64,000 nt of DNA from Streptomyces sp. CA-210063 (GCF_024612015.1 NZ_CP102512.1:9920001-9984000); one strand, 5' to 3'. Numbered from the stretch's first letter, positions 19,993 to 28,721 are shown. The notes: generated by a model not told the origin, from the sequence alone. Numbers and translations: made by a program.

Positions 19993-20602
19993 CGGTGGCC
20001 TCCGGGGCCTCGGCGGCGGTGGCGAGGGCCGCGATCAGCAGCGCGGCGGATGTGGCACCGGGGTCCTGGTGCCCGATGCTCCGCTCGCCGAGGTAGCTGG
20101 CCCGGCCCTTGCGGGCCTGCAACGGCGTGGTCGCCAGGGCGCCTTCGTCGGCGGCGGCCCGCGCTGCGGTGAACGACTCGGCGAGCGCGTCCACGGCCGG
20201 GACCAGCGAGTCGATCATGGTCTTGTCGCCCGGCGCGGCTCCGCCCAGCGTCATCACCGCGTCGACCCCGGCGCGCAGTGCGTCCGTGAGCTGTTCCTCG
20301 CTCACCTCGGCGGCGTCGCCGAGCGCCTTGCCGGTACGGCGCAGCAGGGTGCCGTACAGCGGGCCGGACGCGCCGCCGACGGTCGAGATGAGCTGCCGTC
20401 CGGCGAGTATGAGGACGGCGCCGGGCGTGTCCGGCGCCTCCTTCTCGAGCACGGCCGCCACGGCGGTGAACCCGCGGTGCAGATTGCTGCCGTGGTCGGC
20501 GTCCCCGATGGGCGAGTCGAGCGCCGTGAGCCGCTCGGCCTCATGGGCCACCGAGGCCGCGGTGGCCGTCATCCAACGACGGAAGAAGTCGGCGTCGAGC
20601 AC
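19985..20602 (-). CDS. dhaL: DhaL, ADP-binding subunit of dihydroxyacetone kinase
   Basis: A 205-residue all-helical DhaL domain. LDSPIGDADHGSNLHRGF carries the Asp residues that hold Mg-ADP, and GGASGPLYGTLLRR is the second nucleotide loop. The subunit uses phosphate received from DhaM to phosphorylate dihydroxyacetone bound to DhaK. The start is GTG with AAGGAG 6 nt upstream. A GGGTGCG/CGCACCC hairpin lies between dhaK and this gene at 20640-20656. Confidence 0.9.
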   Translation of the reverse strand: MLDADFFRRWMTATAASVAHEAERLTALDSPIGDADHGSNLHRGFTAVAAVLEKEAPDTPGAVLILAGRQLISTVGGASGPLYGTLLRRTGKALGDAAEVSEEQLTDALRAGVDAVMTLGGAAPGDKTMIDSLVPAVDALAESFTAARAAADEGALATTPLQARKGRASYLGERSIGHQDPGATSAALLIAALATAAEAPEATDV

Positions 20603-20646
20603 GTAATCTCCTTGCGTGGTATGAGAATCGACTGCCTACGGGTGCG

Positions 20647-21639
20647 TCACGCACCCCAGCGCAGTCCCGGAGTCCTCACCGGCGCGTCGTACAGCCGCAG
20701 CAACTCCTCGTCGACCTGGCAGAGCGTCACCGAGGCGCCGGCCATGTCGAGCGAGGTGACGTAGTTGCCGACGAGGGTGCGGGCCACGGCGACCCCGCGC
20801 TCGGTGAGCACGCGCTGCACCTCCGCGTTGAAGCCGTACAGCTCCAGCAGCGGCGTCGCGCCCATGCCGTTGACGAGCAGCAGCACCGGGTTGCGCGGGC
20901 TCATGTCGTCCAGGACGGCGTTCACCGAGAAGTCGGCGATCTCGCGCGAGGTCATCATCGCGCGCCGCTCACGTCCCGGTTCACCGTGGATGCCGACACC
21001 CAACTCCAGCTCTCCGGCGGGGAGATCGAAGGTCGGGCTGCCCTTGGCCGGTGTGCTGCAGGCGCTGAGGGCCACACCGAAACTGCGGGAGTTCTCATTG
21101 ACCTGCCGGGCCAACGCCTCGACCCGCTCCAACGGCTGCCCCTCCTCGGCGGCGGCGCCCGCGATCTTCTCCACGAACAGGGTCGCCCCCGTGCCGCGCC
21201 GCCCGGCCGTGTAGAGACTGTCGGTCACGGCCACGTCGTCGTTGACCAGCACCTTGGCGATCCGGATGCCCTCGTCCTCGGCGAGTTCGGCCGCCATGTC
21301 GAAGTTCAGCACGTCACCGGTGTAGTTCTTCACGATGAACAACACCCCGGCCCCGCTGTCCACGGCCGCCGCGGCCCGCACCATCTGGTCCGGCACGGGC
21401 GACGTGAACACCTCACCGGGACAGGCCGCCGACAGCATCCCCGGCCCCACGAACCCACCGTGCAACGGCTCATGTCCCGACCCGCCCCCGGAAACCAGCC
21501 CCACCTTCCCGGCCACCGGCGCGTCCCGCCGCACCACCACCCGGTTCTCCACGTCCACGGTCAACTCGGGATGCGCGACCGCCATACCCCGCAACGCATC
21601 CGCGACAACGGTCTCCGCGACGTTGATGAGCATTCTCAT
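20647..21639 (-). CDS. dhaK: DhaK, dihydroxyacetone-binding subunit
   Basis: A 330-residue DhaK. GLVSGGGSGHEPLHGGFVG near residue 50 is the family signature, and a His further on in DhaK proteins forms the hemiaminal bond to dihydroxyacetone. Also seen are FIVKNYTGDVLNFDMAAELA and the C-terminal NGMGATPLLELYGF. The ATG at 21639 has GGAGGTACCC directly upstream. It is the first gene of dhaKLM, which feeds dihydroxyacetone into glycolysis as DHAP at the cost of PEP. Confidence 0.92.
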   Translation of the reverse strand: MRMLINVAETVVADALRGMAVAHPELTVDVENRVVVRRDAPVAGKVGLVSGGGSGHEPLHGGFVGPGMLSAACPGEVFTSPVPDQMVRAAAAVDSGAGVLFIVKNYTGDVLNFDMAAELAEDEGIRIAKVLVNDDVAVTDSLYTAGRRGTGATLFVEKIAGAAAEEGQPLERVEALARQVNENSRSFGVALSACSTPAKGSPTFDLPAGELELGVGIHGEPGRERRAMMTSREIADFSVNAVLDDMSPRNPVLLLVNGMGATPLLELYGFNAEVQRVLTERGVAVARTLVGNYVTSLDMAGASVTLCQVDEELLRLYDAPVRTPGLRWGA

Positions 21640-22058
21640 GGGTACCTCCTGGTGAGATGAGTGGACGAGCCTCCGGCCCGCGGCTTCACAGGTCATCATG
21701 GGCTTGGCTGGTTGTCGATATCGGCGGTTCCCGGCGGTCGTTGGCGGGCTCTGGCGGTACTGATGCTGACTGAGTGCTGACTTTGATGACGGGGTGTCAG
21801 ATATCTGGAGTGGTCGGGCACGGGGTCGGCGGGATCGCATCTGCTGGAAGTATCGACCTTGCAGCAGCGAAGGTCACGCGCATGCACGCTCATGAGCGTG
21901 CCAGGGTGCCTGAGGCTCTGCCGGTTGCGCCACGGGCGGTCCGGAATGAGGGTCTTCCCTGAGCTCGGCACGGACCGGGTGCACGACGGCTCGACCCGGC
22001 GCTGATGGGTGACCGATATTCCAGCGGGGCTCTGGCCGCGGATTCGTGATGCGGCCGG
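21640..22058. other. 419-bp intergenic region upstream of dhaK, no gene supported
   Basis: The GC content drops here (for example TGAGTGCTGACTTTGATGAC) compared with the flanking genes. This fits the start of the IS-littered region to the right. It must contain the dhaKLM promoter. I see no ORF with a ribosome site and no clear operator. Confidence 0.5.
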
Positions 22059-22442
22059 TCAGTGGTGACGCTCTTCGAGGATGTTGTTGTCCTCATCGGA
22101 GAGTTCGAGGTTGTGCTGCCAGCCGAGCCTGGCGAGAAGCCTCGTCAGGTCATCGATCCGCTGCGGGTCGATGACGCCGTTGATCAAGGTCGTCCCCTCG
22201 TCGGTCTTGTCGATTTCGACGTGGCACCAAGCGGTCTCGGCTTCAAAGGAGTACCAGGAGGCCGACCGTGTCCTCCAGCCGAGTGCGCCCAAGCGAGATG
22301 CCACCTGGGCCGGATCGATGCTCCCCCGGATGATGCCGCAGACGTTGTTGGCCATGTCTGCCAGAGCAGCGTCGAGCGGCTGGCCACTGTGATCGCTGGT
22401 AGGTATGCCCACCTGCGTAAGTATCGGGTACTCCGCGTTCAT
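22059..22442 (-). CDS. hypothetical protein, 127 residues
   Basis: I do not recognise this protein. It is soluble, with SWYSFEAETAWCHVEIDKTDEGTTLINGVIDPQRIDDLTRLLARLGW in the middle, which looks like an alpha/beta fold and reads as a genuine protein. No ribosome site precedes the ATG, and the ATG overlaps the stop of a transposase remnant (ATGA). The true 5' end may therefore have been replaced by the IS. Lower GC than the neighbours suggests transfer. Confidence 0.5.
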   Translation of the reverse strand: MNAEYPILTQVGIPTSDHSGQPLDAALADMANNVCGIIRGSIDPAQVASRLGALGWRTRSASWYSFEAETAWCHVEIDKTDEGTTLINGVIDPQRIDDLTRLLARLGWQHNLELSDEDNNILEERHH

Positions 22443-22796
22443 AACTGGGTAAGCACGGGTCCGGAGGAGTTCGAACGAGGCCGGCCATACATCGCTCGCT
22501 TAAGCGCTTTCACCCGGTTCACGTGCCCTTCGACGACACCGGAACTCCACGGCAGGGTGAGGCCCGCGGTCGCCGGCCGAGGCCAGCGGCTGGTCGAGGT
22601 CGGTGTCGCGGAAGCGGCGCACGGGCTTGCGGTCGAGGTTCAGGCGCCGGGCGATGGCACTGATCGCCCAGCCCTTCCCTAACAGGCCGTGGACGTCGTC
22701 GTAGCGGTGGCGGGTCCGCTCGATGATCCGGGTGTGGGGCAGTTCCGGCACCGGCAGCTCCGGCGCGATCGGTTCGGGCACTGCCCGCTCCATCAC
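22439..22796 (-). pseudogene. ISL3-family transposase remnant with internal deletion
   Basis: The N-terminal part reads ERTRHRYDDVHGLLGKGWAISAIARRLNLDRKPVRRFRD, the helix-turn-helix region of ISL3-type transposases. After ASAGDRG the frame changes and the C-terminal end of the same family appears: LPWSSGVVEGHVNRVKALKRAMYGR, ending at TGA 22439-22441. The central DDE catalytic part, several hundred residues in intact members, is missing. It is an inactive scar. Confidence 0.75.
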
Positions 22797-22818
22797 CGCC
22801 CGCTCGAAACGACGCCGA

Positions 22819-23097
22819 TCAAGGGTTCAATGGCGGGTTCCGGGAAACGGAGTTCAGCAGTGCGGTGCCCAGGGACGTCACGGTGTGGAGCACCGCCTTG
22901 CCGTCCCGGCTGGTGGTGATCAGACTGGCGTTGCGCAGCACGGTCGCGTGCTGGTTCGCGGCCGCCGACGAAATGTTCAGGCGGCGCGCCAACTCTGTCG
23001 TGCTGCAACCTTCGGCGATCGCGTTCAGCGCTGCGGCCCGGGTGCGTCCCCGTAGGTCACCGAGCGCCTGGCCACCGGACTCGCTGACGTCCCACAC
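22819..23097 (-). pseudogene. C-terminal fragment of an ArsR-type winged-helix regulator
   Basis: About 92 codons encode LRGRTRAAALNAIAEGCSTTELARRLNISSAAANQHATVLRNASLITTSRDGKAVLHTVTSLG, a typical ArsR helix-turn-helix and wing. In Streptomyces this motif usually closes a protein of about 330 residues, and the N-terminal sensor part is absent here because the TetR gene lies directly upstream. It abuts the ISL3 remnant, so truncation by rearrangement is likely. Confidence 0.6.
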
Positions 23098-23159
23098 GGC
23101 AGCGCCGGCCGTGGCATCGCCGATCGGGACCCCGGCCGCATGCCTGCTGGAGTGGTGTG

Positions 23160-23738
23160 TCAGACCTTGGCGAGCCGGTCCACCAGCAGCTCCACCCGGC
23201 GCTCGGTGTCCTCCGGCGGGAGCCGTCGCGCCCGGGTCAGCGTGGCCAGTCCGTGCAGGGCCGCCCAGAACACCTCGGTGAACAGTCCCGGGTGGACGCC
23301 GTCCCCGGCTACCTCGCCGAGAGTCTCCAGCAGAGCGGCGAAGGCGTCCTTCAGTGGCTCGGGGGTGTCCTCGTGCGCGAACGCCAGGCCGCCGTCGAGC
23401 TGGAACATGGCGTCGTAGACCGCCGGGTTGCGTTCGGCGAAGTCGAGGTAGGCGCGGGCCAGGGCGGTGACCCGGGTGCGGAGGCCGTCCGCGGCGGAGG
23501 TCGCGCCCCGCAGCGCCGCGGCCATCTCGGCGGCACCCTCGAGGGCGACGGCGCCGATGATCTCGCGCTTGCCGCGGAAATGGCTGTAGAGGACGGGCTG
23601 GCTGTACTCGATGCGCTCGGCGAGCCGGCGGGTGGTGACCGCGTCCCAGCCCTGCTGCTCGGCGAGTTCGCGGGCTGTCGCCACGATGAGGCGTTCACGC
23701 TCCGCCCGTTCGCGCTGCTTGCGTTCCTGTACCGACAT
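23160..23738 (-). CDS. TetR family transcriptional regulator
   Basis: A 192-residue repressor. ERERLIVATARELAEQQGWDAVTTRRLAERIEYSQPVLYSHFRGKREII is a canonical TetR helix-turn-helix, and the C-terminal ligand domain (TetR_C 33-like, with AYLDFAERNPAVYDAMFQLDGG) is complete. It is divergent from a DUF1772 membrane protein with two CTAGC-type palindromes between them, the classic autoregulated layout. Confidence 0.9.
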   Translation of the reverse strand: MSVQERKQRERAERERLIVATARELAEQQGWDAVTTRRLAERIEYSQPVLYSHFRGKREIIGAVALEGAAEMAAALRGATSAADGLRTRVTALARAYLDFAERNPAVYDAMFQLDGGLAFAHEDTPEPLKDAFAALLETLGEVAGDGVHPGLFTEVFWAALHGLATLTRARRLPPEDTERRVELLVDRLAKV

Positions 23739-23747
23739 GATGTGATC

Positions 23748-23760
23748 CTAGCACTGCTAG
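23748..23760. promoter_or_regulatory. TetR operator candidate 1 (CTAGCACTGCTAG)
   Basis: A 13-bp inverted repeat with CTAGC arms (one internal mismatch pair), 10 bp before the TetR start. It matches the second site at 23799-23811 in arm sequence. Confidence 0.65.
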
Positions 23761-23798
23761 ACAATCGAGCGGCAGTAGCATTAGCGTTGCTTCATCAT

Positions 23799-23811
23799 CT
23801 AGCGGCGCTAG
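23799..23811. promoter_or_regulatory. TetR operator candidate 2 (CTAGCGGCGCTAG)
   Basis: A 13-bp inverted repeat with arms CTAGCG/CGCTAG, 19 bp before the DUF1772 start and 51 bp (about five helical turns) from the first site. The pair probably controls both divergent genes. Confidence 0.65.
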
Positions 23812-23829
23812 ATCCCTGGAGGGGTCATC

Positions 23830-24276
23830 ATGCTCAACGCACTCGAGGTGTTCACCACCGTGGTCGTCGGCCTGATGGTGGGGGTGGAGTTCTCCGTCGC
23901 CTTCGTCATCAACCCGATCCTCAACGCCCTCCCCGAGGACAGCGGCGTGCTCGGCCGCGCCCACGGGGGCCGGATGCTCGGCGCCCTGATGCCGGTCTGG
24001 TACATCACCTCGCTCGTCCTCACCGCCGTCTGGGCCGTCGCCGGATGGCCCGCCTCCGGCGCCGGCCTCGTCGTCATCGCCGCCGCGCTGCTGATCCTGA
24101 GCGTGATCATGTCGCTTCTGCTGCTCGTCCCGATCAACAACCGGAGCAAGACGTGGACCCCCGAGAACCGGCCCGAGGACTGGAAGGAGCAGAAGAACCG
24201 CTGGGACCGCTTCCACTACGTCCGCGTCGCCGTCATCATCGCCGCCTTCACCCTGCTGGTCGCCGCCCTCGCCTGA
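23830..24276 (+). CDS. DUF1772 (anthrone oxygenase-like) integral membrane protein
   Basis: A 148-residue protein with four hydrophobic helices (about residues 5-30, 55-75, 80-100 and 130-148) and the charged loop PINNRSKTWTPENRPEDWKEQKNRWDRFHYVR between helices 3 and 4, which is the DUF1772 signature. Some relatives are called anthrone oxygenases, but most are unassigned. The divergent TetR gene probably represses it. Confidence 0.78.
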   Translation: MLNALEVFTTVVVGLMVGVEFSVAFVINPILNALPEDSGVLGRAHGGRMLGALMPVWYITSLVLTAVWAVAGWPASGAGLVVIAAALLILSVIMSLLLLVPINNRSKTWTPENRPEDWKEQKNRWDRFHYVRVAVIIAAFTLLVAALA

Positions 24277-24397
24277 GCCCGCGGGCCGACAGCGCGCTGG
24301 TGGCACACGATCCCCGTTCCCCGGGCGGCAGCGGGCCACCGAACACTCCCGACATCCGGGAAGCGACTGCCGCAGACAGCCCACAACTGTGATCCCG

Positions 24398-24435
24398 ACA
24401 AGCTCCGTCCCTCGATACAAGCTCCGTCCCTCGAT
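24398..24435. repeat. 19-bp perfect tandem duplication
   Basis: ACAAGCTCCGTCCCTCGAT occurs twice back to back (24398-24416 and 24417-24435), beside the end of the IS5-type transposase remnant. It may be a slipped copy of an IS end. Confidence 0.8.
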
Positions 24436-24439
24436 GGCC

Positions 24440-24868
24440 TGCGCGGCTTGCGGCTCTGGTTCGGGTGAGGTCTTTGATCCAGATCGCCGAGGCACGCAGG
24501 TGAAGCCCGGCGAGGCAGCTTTCCGGGGTCTTGTCGTACCGGGTCGCGATGCCCCGCCACGCCTTGAGCTTGTTGATCAGGCGCTCGACGGTGTTCCTCT
24601 CCTTGTAGGGCTCGGCGCCGTGGTCGACGGCTTCGCAGCCTCTGCTGTCAGCCCCTCCAACAGGGACTCGAAGACACCGGCGTCGCGCCACTGCCGGAAA
24701 CGGTTGTGGACGGTCGACCGGGCACCGAAGTCGGTGGCATTTCCCGCCACTGCCCGCCCATCCGAAACCGCCACATGCCCCCTCGAACTGCTGCCGCAGC
24801 CGCACCGGGTACGGGCCGTACTCGCCGATCGACAGGTACGGCTCGATGAACTCCCGCTCATTGATCAC
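24440..24868 (-). pseudogene. IS5-family transposase remnant, frameshifted and deleted
   Basis: The start reads FIEPYLSIGEYGPYPVRLRQQFEG. A second frame then carries STVHNRFRQWRDAGVFESLLEGLTAEAAK, and the first frame resumes with KERNTVERLINKLKAWRGIATRYDKTPESCLAGLHLRASAIWI. These are the N-terminal and C-terminal segments of IS5-type transposases of Streptomyces. Most of the DDE core between them is gone and the frame shifts at least twice, so it is inactive. Confidence 0.8.
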
Positions 24869-24965
24869 AACCCGATACGTGCCCTGGTGGGGCCAACTCG
24901 AGCCGGGCGGGGGTGTGTCGGAGTTCAGGTCAGACCGTCACGGCCGCCGTGCGGGGTGGCGGTGT

Positions 24966-26873
24966 TCAGCGCGGGGCTGTCGCGGCCGCAGCCAGGATGC
25001 GGTGCAGGACGGGGACCGGGATCGCCGGGTTGGTGACCGCCGCGCATGCCGTGTCGCGGTCGTGCAGCAGCCCGGCCAGGACACGGGCCGGCAGCCGCGG
25101 ATTGCGCACCGCGGTCCCGCGGACGTAAGCCTCGGGGTCGTTCAGCAGCCGCACCGCGTCGGCCGGTGACAGCCGGGTGTCCTCGGCCGCGCGACGGCGC
25201 ACCTCGGCTTCTGGGTCGCGGGCGAGACGTGCGACGTCGGCAGGCGTGGACTCCGGATCGTCCAGGGCCAGGCGGCGCATCCGCCCACCGGGGTCGCCGG
25301 CGTAGCGCAGCAGGCCCGTACGGGGGAAGTTGGGGTGGCTGCGGGGCCGGTCGGGGTGACTGAAGCTGCCGTCCCACCAGCGCCAGACCTCCAGCAGCAT
25401 CTCGGCCGGCGCGTCATCGCACGATTCGGCGAGGAACAGGCGGACCGTCCGGTCCTCGTCCCGCGCCAGACGCTCCACGACGTCCGGCGGAAGACGCCGG
25501 GCACGGGCCACGCTTCGGCGGATGAGCGGATGGGACGATACGGCGAGGCGGCGCATCGCTTCGGCGTCACCGTGCAGGCCCTTGACCCAGGGCAGAGTGC
25601 GCGACATCGACGTCGGGTCGAAGTCGTAGCGCACCGCGGCACGCTGCTCCTCGTTGAGGTCGGGCCGCAGTGCCACCGCCGAGCGGATGTCGTCGTACGG
25701 GTCCTCCGCCAGGACGGCGACGCCGTGTGCACTGAGCCGCGGGTTGGCGGCCAGCGTTCGGCGTACCTCCGCGTCCCCGTCCCGGACCAGCTCCGCCTCC
25801 AGCTCGGGCGAGAGACGGCACTGTTCGAGCGCGCGCCGGGGCACGGGCAGCGCGGCGAAAACCTCGCGAGGCATCGGGACGTCGGTGTGGTGGGCGAGCA
25901 GCGCCGTCGTACGCACCGCGTCGTCGGTGTCGGCCAGCAGTCGCGCCCGCAGCGGCGCGGCGAGGTCTTGCCATCGGGCGCAGGCAGTCGCCCGCACCCG
26001 GGGATCGGCGTCGGCCGCGAGGCTGGGGAGGTGGTGTGCGGGGAGCCCCGGGAGTTGGGCGGCCTGAGCGCGGGACGGGCCGGCGAGGAGGTCGTCGTAC
26101 AGGTCCCCGGGGAGTTCGACGCCCCAGGCGCAGGCATGCTCGGCCCAGAGCACGCGCCGGCTCGGCGACGGTTCGGCGCGGACCAGGCGTACCCACTGAT
26201 CGGACGTGAGCTTGGGCCGGAAGGTGTCCGCGGGCATCGAGCGCACCCGCGGATCGGGATGCGCCACGGCGGCGTCGAGTACTGCGGGCCGGTCGCAGCC
26301 GTCCAGGAAGCCCCCCTCCACATCCAGCAGCCGGATCAGCAGCTCGTCCGGCGCGGCCGGATTGGACCCGATCCCCTCCACCCAGTGCAAAGGCCATGCC
26401 GGCCGGCCGGGCACCGCCGCCCACGCCTCGGCGCGCTCGACCTCCGTCTCGCGCCCGGCGGCCGCGGCGGCCTCCTCCAGCCGCTCCGGCAGTCGGTCGA
26501 GGGCCGTCACCCGAGGCCCGTCCGCACCGGGCACCTCCGCCAGCAGCACCTGCCCGTCGAGGGAGAGCGCCACGAACCCGGGGTCGCCGGTCAGCCCCGG
26601 CACACCGCCGGCGTAGCGGACCCGGGTCCACCAGGAGTCGTTGCCGCCGATCCGATGTCCGAGGACGGCCACCAGGAACTCGCCGTCGGCATCTGCGAGG
26701 CGGCGCCACCACGCGGCGTCGAGCGCTTCCCGGACCGCGCCGTCCGGCGCCGCGATCCCCCGCGCGATCCGCCAGCCGGCCTCCGGCGGGAACAGGCTGC
26801 CCGGCCGCACGTCCTCGACGACCGTGAGTCCGGCGCACGGGAGCAGTTCGTGGAGTTTTTCTCGGCGCTGCAC
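24966..26873 (-). CDS. HEAT / leucine-rich-repeat-variant protein
   Basis: A roughly 635-residue soluble protein made of short alpha-helical repeats. The second half repeats a motif of the type DPxxxVRxxxAxxxRLxxxxxxxLLxDPdaxVRxxAA about every 22-25 residues, as in bacterial LRV/HEAT scaffolds. The N-terminal 190 residues are not repetitive (LFPPEAGWRIARGIAAPDGAVREAL). It probably binds a partner protein. The 5' limit is uncertain: GTG at 26873 follows a GGCGGGGATC stretch, while the frame stays open to 26954. The neighbours do not suggest a role. Confidence 0.7.
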   Translation of the reverse strand: MQRREKLHELLPCAGLTVVEDVRPGSLFPPEAGWRIARGIAAPDGAVREALDAAWWRRLADADGEFLVAVLGHRIGGNDSWWTRVRYAGGVPGLTGDPGFVALSLDGQVLLAEVPGADGPRVTALDRLPERLEEAAAAAGRETEVERAEAWAAVPGRPAWPLHWVEGIGSNPAAPDELLIRLLDVEGGFLDGCDRPAVLDAAVAHPDPRVRSMPADTFRPKLTSDQWVRLVRAEPSPSRRVLWAEHACAWGVELPGDLYDDLLAGPSRAQAAQLPGLPAHHLPSLAADADPRVRATACARWQDLAAPLRARLLADTDDAVRTTALLAHHTDVPMPREVFAALPVPRRALEQCRLSPELEAELVRDGDAEVRRTLAANPRLSAHGVAVLAEDPYDDIRSAVALRPDLNEEQRAAVRYDFDPTSMSRTLPWVKGLHGDAEAMRRLAVSSHPLIRRSVARARRLPPDVVERLARDEDRTVRLFLAESCDDAPAEMLLEVWRWWDGSFSHPDRPRSHPNFPRTGLLRYAGDPGGRMRRLALDDPESTPADVARLARDPEAEVRRRAAEDTRLSPADAVRLLNDPEAYVRGTAVRNPRLPARVLAGLLHDRDTACAAVTNPAIPVPVLHRILAAAATAPR

Positions 26874-26954
26874 GCGGTCATGATCCCCGCCGACTCGCGG
26901 TGGGACAAGGCCCTCAGCCCAGGCGCAACCGGCCCTCACCCGCGCACACGTCAT

Positions 26955-27380
26955 TGGCTGCGATGTCGTTCGGCCCCGCCCGGTTCGGGTTGGCCCCTCT
27001 GGGACTTGTCCGGGCGATCTCAGGCGCCGTCGCGTCAGAGACCGCCCGACAAGTCCTGGTTGAGCTCGGCGGCGAGGGGCGCAACCATGGCGTTCCTGCC
27101 GGGCCGGCTGAGGGCTAGGGGGTGTTTTGAAAGTCCAGCGTGGCGCCCGCGAGCACGAGCACCGCCACTGCCGCTCTGATACCTCGCATCATGTCCCCCT
27201 TCGACGCGCTTGGTCGCATAACTCTGACGCCGGGTGAGACGGCCGGCAGCACCGGAAGGTTGTAGTCCAGATGGGGCAAATGGGGAATCTTGCCATCCGT
27301 GAGATTCCCTCTCCACGGAAGTCGGCACAGCTCCGCAGGCAGCGTGAACCGCCGCGCAGTGCCAAGGCCAAGGCACGCGA
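26955..27380. other. intergenic region with an IS-like end and an inverted repeat
   Basis: GGACTTGTCCGGGCG (27002-27016) is an imperfect inverse of CCGCCCGACAAGTCC (27042-27056), a possible terminator. TGTTTTGAAAGTCC at 27123-27136 resembles the terminal repeat of the MITE at 62496 (12 of 14 bases). A minus-strand stub reading MRGIRAAVAVLVLAGATLDFQNTP looks like a signal peptide cut off by this end. No complete gene is supported. Confidence 0.5.
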
Positions 27381-28721
27381 TCACAGCAACCCTGCGGCCT
27401 GCTCAAGACATGCCCGGTCAGCAGCGCTGATCAGTCCGGCCGGCAACCTGGTCAGCAAGCTCGCGTGCTCGGCGAAGACGGCCCTGCACTGCTCACGTTC
27501 CGGATGATCACCATCACAACCGAAGATCAGTACCGCCTTGTCGTCACCCGCATCGACTGGCCGGGAGAACTCGGCGGCAACGAGGAGGATGTCGAGCAGC
27601 TCGGACCGGACGGGAACCCGCGGTTCGGCCACGAGGCGGAGCAGGAACGGCAGAACTGCCGGCATCGCAGCGCTCATCTGGAAGACGTTGTCCATCAGGA
27701 CATTGGTGAGCACTCGCTTGGCCTCAGGAGCAGCGACCGGATCGAGCAGACCACGCAGCACGGCTGGTATCGCGGCGGGACATCCAGGAATCTCGGACCA
27801 GGCGACCTCGTCACAGCCGCGAAGTGCAGGATGCCTGCTGTCGGCTTGGACTACTGGCGAGTAGTCGCGAAGAAACCTGGCGACCTCCGCTTCCTTGGCC
27901 GCCGCGTCCCACACGCACATCCTTGTAGCCCCCATGTCGCACGACGCAGTTCTCCGACCGGCCCTCACATCATTGGCACTCTCCCCGGCCGACCTCTCGT
28001 GCGCAAGCACAGAACGACGCCGCGACGATCCGCCTCTCATCGCCGGCATGGGCGACAGCCGACACCCGTTCGCGCGCTGCAGCGTGGCGGGGTCGGCGAC
28101 GGCGGCGAGCATGGTGTAGCCGGTGAACAGTGGTTGAGTGCCGGTGAACTCGAAGCCCGCGAGGCCGCGCACCGTGCTGCGTCCTCCGTCGCAGCCGACA
28201 AGCCAGCGCGCCGCACACTCGTCCTCCCCAGCCTGTACAAGGACGCCCTCCGCATCCTGTCGCAGGCCCGTGACCTGCCTTCCGCGGCGAATTTCCCCCC
28301 CGACCTCGGCCGCCCGCCCGGCCAGAACCGTCTCGACCGCTTCGAGACTGGTCATCACGCCTTCCAGCACGGGGCTGGGAAGCCGGTACGGCAGGGCGTC
28401 GGCGGCGATGTCGGCCGGATCGAGCATCATGCCGGCGAACTGGCTCACGCTTCGCGGCGCCGGCGCCACCTGCGCCTCGGGATCGGCACTGCCATAGCTG
28501 TGGGCGCCGGACGCGGTCAGCAGCGGCCGCAGCATCCCGCGGCGGTGGAACACCTCGACCGACGCTGCGGACAGGCCTCGCATACCCAGGGGAAGCGCCT
28601 TCCAGGGGGTGCCTGTCTCCGGCTCCTGCTCCAGGACCAGGACGTCGCACCCCGCGAGACCGAGCTCACAGGCCAGGAGCAGTCCGACGGGACCTGCGCC
28701 CGCGATCACTACGTCATGCAC
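27381..28721 (-). CDS. chimeric ORF: FAD monooxygenase N-terminus joined to a helical-repeat protein
   Basis: A continuous 446-codon frame. Residues 1 to about 225 are the first half of a PheA/TetX-type aromatic hydroxylase: GAGPVGLLLACELGLAGCDVLVLEQE binds FAD and WLVGCDGGRSTVRGLAGFEF is the GD-type motif. The hydroxylase substrate and C-terminal domains are absent. After a low-complexity join the rest (from about MGATRMCVWDAAAKEAEVARFLRDYSP) is a HEAT-like helical protein seen alone in actinomycetes. An internal start for that part is possible. Hydroxylase activity is very unlikely. Confidence 0.6.
   Translation of the reverse strand: MHDVVIAGAGPVGLLLACELGLAGCDVLVLEQEPETGTPWKALPLGMRGLSAASVEVFHRRGMLRPLLTASGAHSYGSADPEAQVAPAPRSVSQFAGMMLDPADIAADALPYRLPSPVLEGVMTSLEAVETVLAGRAAEVGGEIRRGRQVTGLRQDAEGVLVQAGEDECAARWLVGCDGGRSTVRGLAGFEFTGTQPLFTGYTMLAAVADPATLQRANGCRLSPMPAMRGGSSRRRSVLAHERSAGESANDVRAGRRTASCDMGATRMCVWDAAAKEAEVARFLRDYSPVVQADSRHPALRGCDEVAWSEIPGCPAAIPAVLRGLLDPVAAPEAKRVLTNVLMDNVFQMSAAMPAVLPFLLRLVAEPRVPVRSELLDILLVAAEFSRPVDAGDDKAVLIFGCDGDHPEREQCRAVFAEHASLLTRLPAGLISAADRACLEQAAGLL

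Noticed and set aside
20640..20656. GGGTGCG/CGCACCC hairpin between dhaK and dhaL as a terminator
   Set aside because: The stem is short and overlaps the dhaK stop, and dhaL has its own ribosome site directly after. An intercistronic stability element is as likely, so it was not listed as a terminator.
25335..27179. A 614-codon plus-strand frame opposite the HEAT/LRV gene
   Set aside because: Arg/Gly/Pro-rich shadow; the repeat protein on the minus strand shows periodic helical motifs.
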